From Prorocentrum cordatum (lineage: Eukaryota; Sar; Dinophyceae; Prorocentrales; Prorocentraceae): a DNA stretch of 64,000 nucleotides. A model generated the notes under the pieces. The model searched no databases and was not told where the DNA came from. It saw only the letters and a list, made by a program, of their open reading frames with translations. The stretch covers positions 280,320 through 344,319 of the forward strand of contig CAUYUJ010009358.1 of NCBI GenBank assembly GCA_963575745.1, read 5' to 3'. Positions 44,226 to 55,099 of the stretch are shown here, piece after piece. How positions within the stretch are numbered: position 1 is the stretch's first letter; every line of letters begins with the position of its first letter. A program made the position numbers and the translations under genes.

Positions 44226-47200
44226 GAAACGTGTGAGGGGTGTGCCTGAATGGGGGCTGGAACCGCATGCGGGCGCAGCCACTGGGGCCTTCGCTGGAGC
44301 TCCCTATGGAGCCACGACGCGTGTGAGGGGTGTGCCGAAATGGGGGGTGGAACCGCATGCGAGCGCAGCCACTGCGGCGTTCGGTGGAGCTCCCTATGGG
44401 GCCACGAGACGTGTGAAGGGCGTGCCGAAAAAGGGAGTGGAACCGCATGCGAGCGCAACCACTGGGGCCTTCGGTGGAGCTCGCTATGGGGCCACGAACC
44501 GTGTGAGGGGTGTGCCGAAATGGGGGGTGGAACCGCATGCGAGCGCAGCCACTGCGGCGTTCGGTGGAGCTCCCCATGGAGCCACCCACGAAGCGTGTGA
44601 GGGGTCTGCCGAAATGGAGGGGGGAAACCGCATGCGGGCGCAGCCACTGGAGCGTTCGGTGGAGCTCCCTATGGGGCCACGAAACGTGTGAGGGGCGTGC
44701 CAGAATGGGGGGTGGAACCGCGTTCGGGCGCAGCCACTGGGGCCTTCGGTGGAGCTCCCTATGGGGCCACGAAACGTGTGAGGGGTGTGCCAGAATGGGG
44801 GGTGGAACCGCATGCGGGCGCAGCCACTGGGGCCTTCGGTGGAGCTCCCTATGGGGCCACGAAACGTGTGAGGGGTGTGCCAGAATGGGGGGTGGAACCG
44901 CATGCGGGCGCAGCCACTGGGGCCTTCGGTGGAGCTCCCTATGGGGCCACGAAACGTGTGAGGGGTGTGCCAGAATGGGGGGTGGAACCGCATGCGGGCG
45001 CAGCCACTGGGGCCTTCGGTGGAGCTCCCTATGGGGCCACGAAACGTGTGAGGGGTGTGCCAGAATGGGGGGTGGAACCGCATGCGGGCGCAGCCACTGG
45101 GGCCTTCGGTGGAGCTCCCTATGGGGCCACGAAACGTGTGAGGGGTGTGCCAGAATGGGGGGTGGAACCGCATGCGGGCGCAGCCACTGGGGCCTTCGGT
45201 GGAGCTCCCTATGGGGCCACGAAACGTGTGAGGGGTGTGCCAGAATGGGGGGTGGAACCGCATGCGGGCGCAGCCACTGGGGCCTTCGGTGGAGCTCCCT
45301 ATGGGGCCACGAAACGTGTGAGGGGTGTGCCAGAATGGGGGGTGGAACCGCATGCGGGCGCAGCCACTGGGGCCTTCGGTGGAGCTCCCTATGGGGCCAC
45401 GAAACGTGTGAGGGGTGTGCCAGAATGGGGTGGAACCGCATGCGGGCGCAGCCACTGGGGCCTTCGGTGGAGCTCCCTATGGGGCCACGAAACGTGTGAG
45501 GGGTGTGCCAGAATGGGGGGTGGAACCGCATGCGGGCGCAGCCACTGGGGCCTTCGGTGGAGCTCCCTATGGGGCCACGAAACGTGTGAGGGGTGTGCCA
45601 GAATGGGGGGTGGAACCGCATGCGGGCGCAGCCACTGGGGCCTTCGGTGGAGCTCCCTATGGGGCCACGAAACGTGTGAGGGGTGTGCCAGAATGGGGGG
45701 TGGAACCGCATGCGGGCGCAGCCACTGGGGCCTTCGGTGGAGCTCCCTATGGGGCCACGAAACGTGTGAGGGGTGTGCCAGAATGGGGGGTGGAACCGCA
45801 TGCGGGCGCAGCCACTGGGGCCTTCGGTGGAGCTCCCTATGGGGCCACGAAACGTGTGAGGGGTGTGCCAGAATGGGGGGTGGAACCGCATGCGGGCGCA
45901 GCCACTGGGGCCTTCGGTGGAGCTCCCTATGGGGCCACGAAACGTGTGAGGGGTGTGCCAGAATGGGGGGTGGAACCGCATGCGGGCGCAGCCACTGGGG
46001 CCTTCGGTGGAGCTCCCTATGGGGCCACGAAACGTGTGAGGGGTGTGCCAGAATGGGGGGTGGAACCGCATGCGGGCGCAGCCACTGGGGCCTTCGGTGG
46101 AGCTCCCTATGGGGCCACGAAAGGGGTGTGCCAGAATGGGGGGTGGAACCGCATGCGGGCGCAGAGGCCTTCGGTGCTATGGGGCCACGAAATGAGGGGT
46201 GTGCCAGAATGGGGGGTGGAACCGCATGCGGGCGCAGCCACTGGGGCCTTCGGTGGAGCTCCCTATGGGGCCACGAAACGTGTGAGGGGTGTGCCAGAAT
46301 GGGGGGTGGAACCGCATGCGGGCGCAGCCACTGGGGCCTTCGGTGGAGCTCCCTATGGGGCCACGAAACGTGTGAGGGGTGTGCCAGAATGGGGGGTGGA
46401 ACCGCATGCGGGCGCAGCCACTGGGGCCTTCGGTGGAGCTCCCTATGGGGCCACGAAACGTGTGAGGGGTGTGCCAGAATGGGGGTGGAACCGCATGCGG
46501 GCGCAGCCACTGGGGCCTTCGGTGGAGCTCCCTATGGGGCCACGAAACGTGTGAGGGGTGTGCCAGAATGGGGGGTGGAACCGCATGCGGGCGCAGCCAC
46601 TGGGGCCTTCGGTGGAGCTCCCTATGGGGCCACGAAACGTGTGAGGGGTGTGCCAGAATGGGGGGTGGAACCGCATGCGGGCGCAGCCACTGGGGCCTTC
46701 GGTGGAGCTCCCTATGGGGCCACGAAACGTGTGAGGGGTGTGCCAGAATGGGGGGTGGAACCGCATGCGGGCGCAGCCACTGGGGCCTTCGGTGGAGCTC
46801 CCTATGGGGCCACGAAACGTGTGAGGGGTGTGCCAGAATGGAGGGGAACCGCGCATGCGGGCGCAGCCACTGGGGCCTTCGGTGGAGCTCCCTATGGGGC
46901 CACGAAACGTGTGAGGGGTGTGCCAGAATGGGGGGTGGAACCGCATGCGGGCGCAGCCACTGGGGCCTTCGGTGGAGCTCCCTATGGGGCCACGAAACGT
47001 GTGAGGGGTGTGCCAGAATGGGGGGTGGAACCGCATGCGGGCGCAGCCACTGGGGCCTTCGGTGGAGCTCCCTATGGCGCCACGAAACGTGTGAGGGGTG
47101 TGCCAGAATGGGAGGTGGAACCGCATGCGGGCGCAGCCACTGGGGCCTTCGGTGGAGCTCCCTATGGGGCCACGAAGCGTGTGAGGGGTGTGCCAGAGTG
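44226..47200 (+). repeat. 90-bp satellite, about 33 near-identical copies
   Basis: The landmark ATGGGGCCACGAAACGTGTG recurs every 90 bases (for example 44761, 44851, 44941). The first five or six units are diverged, the central units are almost identical, and indels occur at 45430, 46118-46190, 46485 and 46840. Because 90 is a multiple of three and the unit lacks stops in several frames, open frames of hundreds of codons appear on both strands. These are artefacts. The homogeneity implies recent expansion or gene conversion. Confidence 0.95.
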
Positions 47201-47409
47201 GGTGTGGGAGGGGGAGGAGGGGGGAGGAAGGGGAGGAGGAGGAAGGAGGAGGAAGGAGGAACGCGGGGCGACGTCTCTTCAAAACGAGGACCCAACACCA
47301 CAGGATGGTTGGGAAAAAATACTCCAAAATTGGGGGGGAACAAAAAAAATCGTCCCAGGACAATTTTTTGACTATTTATGGATATTCCCCTGTAGAGGGA
47401 CAGGCCCGA

Positions 47410-47722
47410 CTTAACCCTAGGATGCCCTCCCCGAAAGGCGCCGAGAGACACAGCCGGCCCGTATCAGAAGGACGCGCGAGAAGGATGCAAAGGGCCTTGG
47501 ACGCCCATTTCGAAGCGTTCCGAGCGGGGCGCAGCCCACGAAACTGGCCAAGGACGGACCGAGGAGGCAAGGATGCAAGGCGTACCCTTGGGAATGTCGC
47601 CCACACTTCCCATGCGGGCTGACTGAACTTCCCCAGGGGCTCCGAGCTGGCAGAAGGGGCACCGAGAGGCTCCCAGCCCAGACAATGACCCAGGGAGGCC
47701 CAACACCTCCCCCTGCTGTGAG
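47410..47722. other. No gene recognised
   Basis: Resembles the sequence at 3355-3500 in part (GTATCAGAAGGACGCGCG, AAAGGGCCTTGGA, GGCAAGGATGCAAGG), so it includes a dispersed repeat of about 150 bases of unknown type. Confidence 0.5.
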
Positions 47723-47923
47723 CCAGGGGGACGTAAGACCTGGGTACAGTGGACTCGGAAATCCCCGACGAGGTCGTCAAAAAAATGACGAGGCCGAGCC
47801 TGCATTTTGACGAGGCCTCCCGCTGCAGACATCCCACGAAACTCCTCCTCGTCACAATCCGAGGCGCGGTCGTCAAGAAACGATGGCGAACCCGAGTCCT
47901 GGCAGACCAGGGTCTTATACGCT
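47723..47923. mobile_element. Inverted-repeat element with 13-bp flanking direct repeats
   Basis: CCCCTGCTGTGAG occurs exactly at 47710-47722 and 47924-47936, flanking a 201-bp segment. Its ends, CCAGGGGGACGTAAGACCTG and CCAGGGTCTTATACGCT, are imperfect inverted repeats around GTAAGACC/GGTCTTAT. The long perfect direct repeat would be an unusual target-site duplication. Confidence 0.6.
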
Positions 47924-48139
47924 CCCCTGCTGTGAGAGGCTGTGGCTTCCGCGCGTCGCGGCGGCGGCTCCGGCAACGCACGCTACGCCCCGTGCAAGCG
48001 GCCAGAGTCTCGCTCCGCCCCGCGGCGTGGGAGCCTGGGGAGAGCTCGGGACGTTGGCGCCCGCGCCGCTCGGGGACCGGGACGCGGCTGGCGCGCCTCG
48101 ACGGCGCGTGGCGGGCCAGTTAGGACCGGCGGCGCAACA

Positions 48140-48320
48140 CGCTACAGTCATCGGCCTGACCTAAGGAACGATAAGGAACGAAGCCCCTTTTTTTTACCCC
48201 AAGGAATAACACATAAGGAACGATACATAACCAATAACGCAGAAGGAACTGTAAATCACGCATGCAAGAGTGAGGAACGACCGAGCCCCTTTTGAAAAGT
48301 AAGTGTTCCCTATTCAGGCC
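48140..48320. repeat. Dispersed repeat, family F copy 2, with AAGGAACG octamers
   Basis: AAGGAACG recurs at about 48162, 48173, 48203 and 48217, followed by CGAGCCCCTTTTGAAAAGTA at 48281, shared with 8725-8752. Confidence 0.65.
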
Positions 48321-48412
48321 GCTCGCTGTAAGCCAACGCTCCTGACCGCAGCGCAGCCTCAGGAAAGCTGCGCCTCCTAACACACACCGGCACCCCCACC
48401 CTAACATCTTCA

Positions 48413-48600
48413 CGAGCATCGTGTTACCGATCCCCATCCCCGCCAGGGAGGGCTGGGCCCCACGTGCCGATGTACCCCCCTTGATGGGGATCCAGGCTGC
48501 TCTCGTCGCGTTTCGAAAGGCATATCCCCATCTGAGGTGGTGAGACGGTGGGACTCGAGATGTGGATGGGGATGGGGATGGGGATCGGTTAAACGATACT
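48413..48600. repeat. Inverted repeat with GGGGAT minisatellite end
   Basis: CGTGTTACCGATCCCCATCC at 48419 is mirrored by GGATGGGGATCGGTTAAACG at 48575. The right end holds four tandem GATGGG units. Internal GATGGGGATCC and ATATCCCCATC add further complementarity. Confidence 0.7.
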
Positions 48601-48739
48601 GACTTAACGCTCTAACCGATCCCGAAGTCTAAAACGACGCTGCCCTAACCCTAAATCTATATTGCTGTAACTATTACCTTGCCTACTGGCTTGATCTCGC
48701 ACTGCATCATTTCGACCATCCGTCCGACCGCCCTGGCAT

Positions 48740-49095
48740 CTGTCCTCGAAGAGTGGAGTGGCCGGAACTCCGCCCTGGCTCCGTCGTGGGAGAGCGGCCG
48801 CCCTGGCATCCTGGACTCCGCCCCAGATCTGCCCTGGAGGAGGGACCGCCCTGGCACCCGCCTGTCCTGGAAGAGAAGCACCCTGGACTCCGCCCTTCGG
48901 ACCTGTCCTGGCCGAGTGCCCTGCACTCCGCCCGGGGATATCCGCGAGTGCCCCGGGAGGATCCGCCCTGGGAGAGTGCCCTGGCTCTGCCCTGGAAGAG
49001 TGTCCTGGACTTCGCCCTGGCGTCCGCCCTGGAGAAAATGCCCCGGCGCCGCCCCGGGAGAGTGTCGTGGAGCCGTCCCGGAACAAAATGCCTTG
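48740..49095. repeat. Degenerate CCCTGG minisatellite
   Basis: Words such as CCGCCCTGG, TGTCCTGGA and GCCCTGGAAGAG repeat at irregular spacing of about 15-25 bases. Frames through it are artefacts. Confidence 0.7.
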
Positions 49096-49213
49096 GCGCC
49101 CCTTGGTGCACGCCGACCAGCTCCATGCAGATGGGCGGCGCCCTGGCTGGCTTCGAGGGGGCCACGCGCGAGGCCATGGACAGAATATGCATGGGCCTCA
49201 CCGCAGAGCTCGG

Positions 49214-50712
49214 TCGGGCGTGTCCTCCGACAGGCGGATGTTAAAGGAAACGTAAGCACTAGTCAAAACAGACTCACAAATAGTTAACATGAAACGAGAC
49301 ATCGTCCCGAGATTTCCCAACCATCCTGCGGTTTTGGGTCCTCGTTTTGAAGGGACAGCGCCCCGCGTTCCTCTCCTTCCTTCCTTCCTCCTCCCCTCCT
49401 CCCTCCTCCATCATTATCGTCATCACTCCTCACACGTTTCGTGGCCCCACAGGGAGCTCCACCGAAGGTCCCAGCGCTACCGCCCGCATGCGTCCCCCCA
49501 CCCAGTACAGCGCTTCGTGACCCCATCGGGAGCTCCACCGAAGGTCACAATGCTATCGCCCGCATGCGTCCCCCCCACCAAGCACAGCGTTTCGTGGCCC
49601 CATACGGAGCTCCACCGACGGCCCCAGTGCTACCGCCCGCATGCGCCCCCCCCACCCAATGCAACGCTTCTTGGCCCAATAAGGAGATCCACAGAAGGCC
49701 CCAATGCTACCGCCCGCGTGCGCTTCCCCCACCCATTACAACGTTTCGTGGCCCAGTAAGGAGATCCACAGAAGGCCCCAATGCTATCGCCCGCATGCGT
49801 CCCCCCCGACCCAGTACAGCGTTCCGTGGCCCCATAGGGAGCTCCACCGACGGCCCCAGTGCTACCGCCCGCATGCGTCCCCCCCACCCAATGCAACGCT
49901 TCTTGGCCCAATAAGGAGATCCACAGAAGGCCCCAATGCTACCGCCCGCCTGCGTCCCCCCACACAGTACAGCGTGTCGTGGCCCCATACGGAGCTCCAC
50001 CGAAGGTCCCAGCGCTATCGCCCGCATGCGCCCCCCCCACCCAGTACAGCGCTCCGTGGCCTCATAGGGAGCTCCACCGAAGGTTCCAGCGCTTGCGCCC
50101 GCATGCATTTCCCACATCCAGTGCAACGGTTCGTGGCCCCATAGGGAGCTCCACCGACGGTCCCAGTGCTACCGCCCGCCTGCGTGCCCCCCACCTAGGA
50201 CAACGCTTCGTGGCCCTATAAGGAGATCCACCGAAGGCCCCAAGGCTACCGCCCGCATGCGTCCCCACCACCCAGTACAGCGCTGCGTGGCCCCATAGGG
50301 AGCTCCACCGACGGCCCCAGTGCCACCGCCCGCCTGCGTCCCCACCACCCAGTACAGCGCTGCGTGGCCCCATAGGGAGCTCCACAGACGGCCTCAGTGC
50401 TACCGCCCGCATGCGTCCCTCCCCACCCAGGACAGCGCTTCGTGGCCCCATAGGGAGATCCACCGACGGCCCCAGTGCTACGGCCCACCTGCGTCCCCAC
50501 CACCCAGTACAGCGCTTCGTGGCGCCATACGGAGCTCCACTGACGGCCCCAATGCTACCGCCCGCATGCGTCCCCCCCACCCAGTGCAGCGATTCGTGGC
50601 CCCATGGGGAGCTCCACCGAAGAAGATACTCACAACTGCGGTACTCACAACCGTGCCATGATGGTTGGGTCCTTCGCCAGGATTATCTCTACTATTTCAA
50701 GGACACGCCCGC
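49214..50712. mobile_element. Composite T-family element, inverted relative to the 43.7-kb copy (1.5 kb)
   Basis: Left end TCGGGCGTGTCCTCCGACAG; right end GGACACGCCCG is degraded. Inside the left end, CCAACCATCCTGCGGTTTTG and GGTCCTCGTTTTGAAGGGAC are the complement of sequence inside the right end of the larger element. Inside the right end, ATGGTTGGGTCCTTCGCCAG is the complement of the larger element's left interior. The whole is therefore an inverted paralogue with a shorter, more diverged array. LINE-like sequence begins at its right border. Confidence 0.7.
49440..50630 (-). repeat. Array of about 75-76-bp units, some 15 copies
   Basis: Each unit has TCGTGGCCCCATAGGGAGCT, then CCACCGAAGGCCCCAGTGCT, then ACCGCCCGCATGCGTCCCCC, and is the complement of the core of the 90- and 112-bp units. 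Units differ from each other by 10 percent or more, unlike the homogenised 90-bp array. Confidence 0.9.
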
Positions 50713-50715
50713 TTT

Positions 50716-52160
50716 AGGGAGGCTGGGCTGGCGAAGGGCCAAGGACGCGGCGCGGCCCGCCAACCTAGGAGCTCTGGTGGCAGCAGTGCTGAGGGTCCGC
50801 GGCATGGATGCGGCTGCTGCTCATGCTGGCCTCCTACGTGCTGGGCAACTCGAGGAAAGACTGGCCGCGTGGACGCAGAGGGTGGAGGGGGCGTTCCTGG
50901 GTCAAGGCAGAGCACGTCCCTGCAAAGAGCCCAGCAGGCCGCGGAGGATCAGTGGCAAGGTGTCCAGGCAGGCGCGAGCGGGGCTGGCCAAGCGGCGCCC
51001 AGAGCAGATGCGGCACACGCGGGGCAAGACGACCACGTCGCCGACGCCGTCGGTGACACGCATGACTGCGGCGAAGGAAACTTCGAAGGGCGTGGCAGTA
51101 AATGCACGGGGCCACTACTGCAAGGAGAGTTGGCAAAACTTCAAGACTGCACGCGCCTGCGTGCCTTGGAGGGCAAGCTGCGCAGGCAGCGCAACTGGCC
51201 GCAGCTAGACCGGCTGAGAAAGCTGAGGCACCAGGACGTTTGGCACAACTGGATGTGGCACCTGGACCCGCTCGCCGGCGCGGTGCTGGCGGCGTGCGAC
51301 TACGCCACCAACGCGGTGAAGCGCCTCGGCGGGCGTTGCTACGAGGCAGAAGGTCCGTGTCGCATCTGCGGCGCGCCGCTCGATCCGCAGCTCGAGCACA
51401 GTGAGGTGTGCCCCACCGCAGAAGCAACGAGAGGCCATTACGCGTGCATGCACGCACTGGTCAATGGACTGCGCCTCGCTGACGCGGCCGTCACGACAGA
51501 GCCAAGGGGGCTCACCAATGCACAGGCATGGCCGGCTGATACATTCACAACCGCTGCTGTCCCAGGACGCAGCGCGGCACTGGATGTGTGCATCGAGGGC
51601 CCCGTACAGCAGCCAACGCCCAGGGCGATGCTACGGAGGCGGCTTTCCGGTGGAAACGTCGGCGGTACCGGGGGGGGATACGAGAGTTCTCAGCAGCTGG
51701 CATCGCGTACAGGCCCCTCGAGTAGACCGCTGATGGGCGGCCACACGCCGTGACCGACCGTGACGCGGACGCTGGCCTGCGCGGCCACCAAGGCAGCGGG
51801 CCAGGGCGGCGCCTCTGCCGACGCGAAACAGCTGCAACGACGCTGGAAGCACGAGGTGCAGGTGACCATCCTCCGCAGACGGACAGCGATGGCGTGGGCC
51901 GTGCTGACTAGCCTGGCGCCCCGGGCCGCGCGACTGCTTGCCGGGCGCGCCGACGGAGGATCCGGGGCAGAGAGCCACCGCTGGAAGAGGGGGAGGAGGA
52001 GGAGAAGGAGGGGCGCGACGAAGCAGGCGAAGAGGAGGAGGAGGAGGAGGAGGAGGAGGAGGAGGAGGAGGAGGAGGAGGAGGAGGAGGCGTGAGGATGG
52101 CGGCTTGAGTGGACTCGGCAGGCGGCGGCGGCGGCGGCTGGAGTGGCGCCGGACCTGACC
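50716..52160 (+). pseudogene. LINE retrotransposon relic: C-terminal CCHC finger and restriction-like endonuclease
   Basis: The frame at 50665-51753 carries a CCHC finger, CRICGAPLDPQLEHSEVC (C-X2-C-X9-H-X3-C, from about 51358). The conserved stretch TAEATRGHYACMHALVNGLR and then PADTFTTAAVPGRSAALDVC follow, in which the Asp belongs to a PD-(D/E)XK-type endonuclease. After a frameshift near 51610-51625 the next frame gives GDATEAAFRWKRRRYRGG and AAGIAYRPLE, then a TAG at 51723-51725 where related copies have Trp. After a second frameshift near 51750 it reads RTLACAATK...QLQRRWKHEVQ. Upstream, LGALVAAVLRVRGMDAAAAH and AAWTQRVEGAFL in another frame fit the linker after reverse transcriptase. 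The reverse transcriptase itself is missing, so the copy is 5'-truncated and dead. The family is one I recognise from dinoflagellate genomes. The tail runs into (GGA)n at 52025. Confidence 0.8.
52025..52090. repeat. (GGA)n microsatellite at the LINE tail
   Basis: GGA repeats beginning in the acidic C-terminal coding segment of the LINE relic. They probably arose by expansion of its GAG/GAA codons. Confidence 0.9.
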
Positions 52161-52480
52161 ATGGAGGGACCTATCGTGTCTGTGTGGCGCGCGGGGGGGG
52201 AGTGAACGGCGGCGGTGGCGGCAGAGGTTGAGCCAGGCTGGCGGCCAGGGTAGGGTCGGCTGGCGGCGAAGGCGACGGAGGCGGAAGAAGCGCCGGGCCT
52301 GATCATGGAGGGAACCACCATGCAAGGGCGGTGGGCGGGGACTGGGGGACCAGCGGCGGCGGAGGCGGCGGAGGTGGCGTGAGGAGGAGGACAGGGGTGG
52401 ATTCGGCAGGTGGCGACTGCGGCGGCGGCGGCTCGGGAGGAGGAGCGCCGAGCAGCGCGCGGGTGCAGGATGGGCTGGCG
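52095..52480. repeat. GGC-rich minisatellite, period about 150 bp
   Basis: GCGCCGGACCTGACCATGGA at 52146 and GCGCCGGGCCTGATCATGGA at 52290 mark two units. GTGGACTCGGCAGGCGGCG at 52111 and GTGGATTCGGCAGGTGGCG at 52396 mark related segments. Confidence 0.65.
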
Positions 52481-53080
52481 TCCTCTGGAGTCCAGCGGTG
52501 GGGACGGCGGCCTGGGTGTGGCGACGGGCGGATGGGTGGCACAGGACTCTTTTTTTAAATATTTTTCCTTGTTGTTTGTTGTTTTATGTGTGTTTTTGCC
52601 TGGCGCCGCGCTTAGCTTGGGCTCCAGGGGCGCACGTGCGGGGGGAAGGCTGTGCGAGGTGGGGGCCACAAAAAGGACGTTCCCCTCCCTGGCTTGTTCC
52701 GACCGACCGCCCAGACCCCCTTCCCCCCTACCACCAAGCGCCCCTCCCACCGTCCCACAGTGCTCTGTTGCAGTGAATTGGCGTTCCGCTACCCGCTCAC
52801 TTATCGGCATAGCGGCACGGAGGGCGCTTTCATGAAGTGTCGGCTTATCCTTATTCCGTATGCCATTGTGCCCCCATTGGAGGTCAGCATGTAGATGCAG
52901 CATCCTGAAACAACTTTTTGCAGGTCGTCGTTGGCATGCGCACGCTCGCCGGGGTGCCGCATCTCTCGCGCTCTTCCCCAATGCTACCACGCCCTGGCAG
53001 CAACGCCATCCCCGATTGCTCCGCACCAACCACCGTATGTTCGTTTCATGTTGAGTTGCATCCTACACTAAAAACAACAT
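52481..53080. other. No gene recognised
   Basis: T-rich stretch at 52548-52600 and otherwise unremarkable sequence. Confidence 0.4.
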
Positions 53081-53415
53081 TCGGTACACATTTGCGGATC
53101 TTCGCATCTACCCAACCCCTACGATCTCCTGCAGCAGGTACTATCTGGTGGACGCCGATTCATCTTCACACTGGCCGAACACCTACCGCCCCGTGCAACA
53201 GAAAATACCAGTCGGTGCACACACGCTTGTTTTCACAACCCAAGCAACAAATACAATTTGGTGGGCATCGTCTGACCTTCACAGCGACCCAACACTCACC
53301 ATCCCGTAAAACAAACATCATTCGGTTCACATCTGCTGATCTTCGCACTCATCCAACCCCAACGACCCTAGTAGCAAATACAATTGGTGGGCATCGGCTG
53401 ATCTTCACAGCGCGC
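53081..53415. repeat. Tandem repeat of about 64 bp, six copies
   Basis: Units resembling TTGGTGGGCATCGGCTGATC and TTCACAGCGACCCAACAC start near 53081, 53146, 53211, 53258, 53321 and 53384, with variable identity. Composition is less GC-rich than the surroundings. Confidence 0.7.
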
Positions 53416-53879
53416 TTCAGGGTCTCCCAACCGTTCCCAAGCGCTCCCAGAAGTTCCAATCGGTCCCCACGCGTTCCCAACCTCGCCCTCGCCACAAGCA
53501 GCAGCAGCAACATCCACATCCGCATCTTCTTCGTTTCACCGTCCTCGTCGCCGCCAGAGGCGTCAAGGATCAGGTGAATCAGATCACGTTGACGCGATCA
53601 GTTTGTCAAGGAGGTCGAGGGATAGAAGCATGACCCAGGCACGCCCCAAGATCGCCCTGAGACGGCCCAGATATGCTCCGAGGATGCAGAGGGTGCAAGA
53701 CCGCGTTGACGCGATGCGAGGATAGGCAGACCTCATGAGAAGGGCTCAGGGCGGGGGGGATGATCTTGAGCAGGCAGTGTGGTGGTCCTGCCCCCCTGAC
53801 GCTCACAGCCCAACCTTAAGCACCATGTTGACCAGCGTGGACCCCAAACAGTGTGTTTCTAGCAGCATATGTTGTGACA
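53416..53879. other. No gene recognised
   Basis: Short decamer-like words near 53630-53700. Nothing else is supported. Confidence 0.4.
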
Positions 53880-54360
53880 TCGAGGTGGAGCAAGCTATGC
53901 GCTGCAATCTGCATGGTGCAGCCGATGCTGTGCAAATCATGCTATGCAATCTAGGCTGTGCACTATTGGGTGTGCACTACGTGTGCAACTATCTACCTGA
54001 TGCGATCTCTGTGGTGAGATACGTGTCGTGCCACAGTTGGTTCATTATATGTGGTGCGAACAATGTGGTGCAAACGATGTGTGCAAAAATCTATGTGGTG
54101 CAGTCGACGCGGTGCAACCTATGTAGTGAAGACGACGTGGTGCAGCATGAATGGTGCAATCTATGCGGTGCAATCGACCTTGTGCGATCTATGTGGTGCA
54201 GTATATGCTGTACACTCTTCATGAAACAATACAGGACAATACATGTGGTGCAATATATGTGGTGCCATATCGGTGGTGCAACCTATGTTGAAAATCAATG
54301 TGGTGCAATCGACGTGGTGCAATCTATGTGGGGCAATCTATGTGGTGCAACTCACTTGCC
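53880..54360. repeat. Degenerate 12-15-bp repeat (TATGTGGTGCAATC)
   Basis: The words TATGTGGTGCAA, GACGTGGTGCAA and similar recur more than 20 times with increasing regularity toward 54360. Confidence 0.85.
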
Positions 54361-54519
54361 GAACTTGAAATTGACAACTCCACTGCTCGCGCAATCATCC
54401 CACCCACCCACCCGCAACTTGGTTTGCAAAACCCATGCGGGACCGAGCACAGATATCGCTCCGGGGTCGTTTTGGAGCCCTCGGGGGCGTCTCAAGAGCG
54501 CCCCAAGAAGGCCGGAGAA

Positions 54520-55078
54520 GCAAGACGGCCGACGACGACGACGACGACGACGGCGGCGAAGACGACGACGCCGACGTCGACGACGACGACGAAGACGACG
54601 ACGCCGACGCCGACGACGACGACGACGAAGACGACGACGACGTCGCCAACGAAGACGACGACGAGGGAGGAGGGAGGACGACGACGGCGACAACGACGAC
54701 AACGACGACAACGACGACAACGAGGGAGGAAGGAGGACGGCGACGACGCGAACGACGAAGAAGGAGGAAGGACGGCGACGCCGACGACGACAACGACGAG
54801 GGAGGAGGAAAGACGACGACGAGACGACGACGACAACGACGACGACGACGGCGACGAAATAGGAGGGACGACGGCGAGACGCCGGCGACGGACGACGACG
54901 ACGACGACGACAAGGGAGGAAGAGGAAGGACGACCACGGCGACAACGACGACGGAAACGACCACGACGCCAAAGAGGACGACGACGACGAACACGAGGAA
55001 AGACACAGGACGACGTAGGCGACGAAGACGACGACGCGGGAGGAGGGACGACGACGACGACGACGACGACGACGCCGC
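54520..55078. repeat. (GAC)n tract with GGAGGAAGGACG interruptions
   Basis: GAC triplets with GCC and AAC variants and repeated GAGGGAGGA-type interruptions. Frames encoding poly-Asp, poly-Thr and poly-Arg are artefacts. Confidence 0.95.
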
Positions 55079-55099
55079 AAGAGCGCGCGCGCACGCTTT

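Larger units (their letters stand above)
43717..47409. mobile_element. Composite T-family element carrying a satellite array (3.7 kb)
   Basis: The left end TCGGGCGTGCCCCCCTACAG then GATTTTCGACGAAAAATC and the right end CCTGTAGAGGGACAGGCCCGA are those of the T family, and the outer bases extend the match (TTAAG...CTTAA). Just inside the left end is CTGGCGAAGGACCCAACCAT. Just inside the right end is the family phrase AATCGTCCCAGGACAATTTT, preceded by CTTCAAAACGAGGACCCAAC. Between them lie the two arrays listed separately. It is about 20 times longer than other T elements and has no transposase. Its partner in opposite orientation is at 49214-50712. Confidence 0.75.

Noticed and set aside
44688-47414. 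Open frame of 908 codons and mirror frames of 300-650 codons on both strands
   Set aside because: They exist because the satellite unit is 90 bp (a multiple of three) and lacks stops. The protein would be a pure 30-residue repeat, and frames switch at array indels.
48640-48660. Telomere-like CCCTAACCCTAAA
   Set aside because: Fewer than two hexamers within ordinary sequence.
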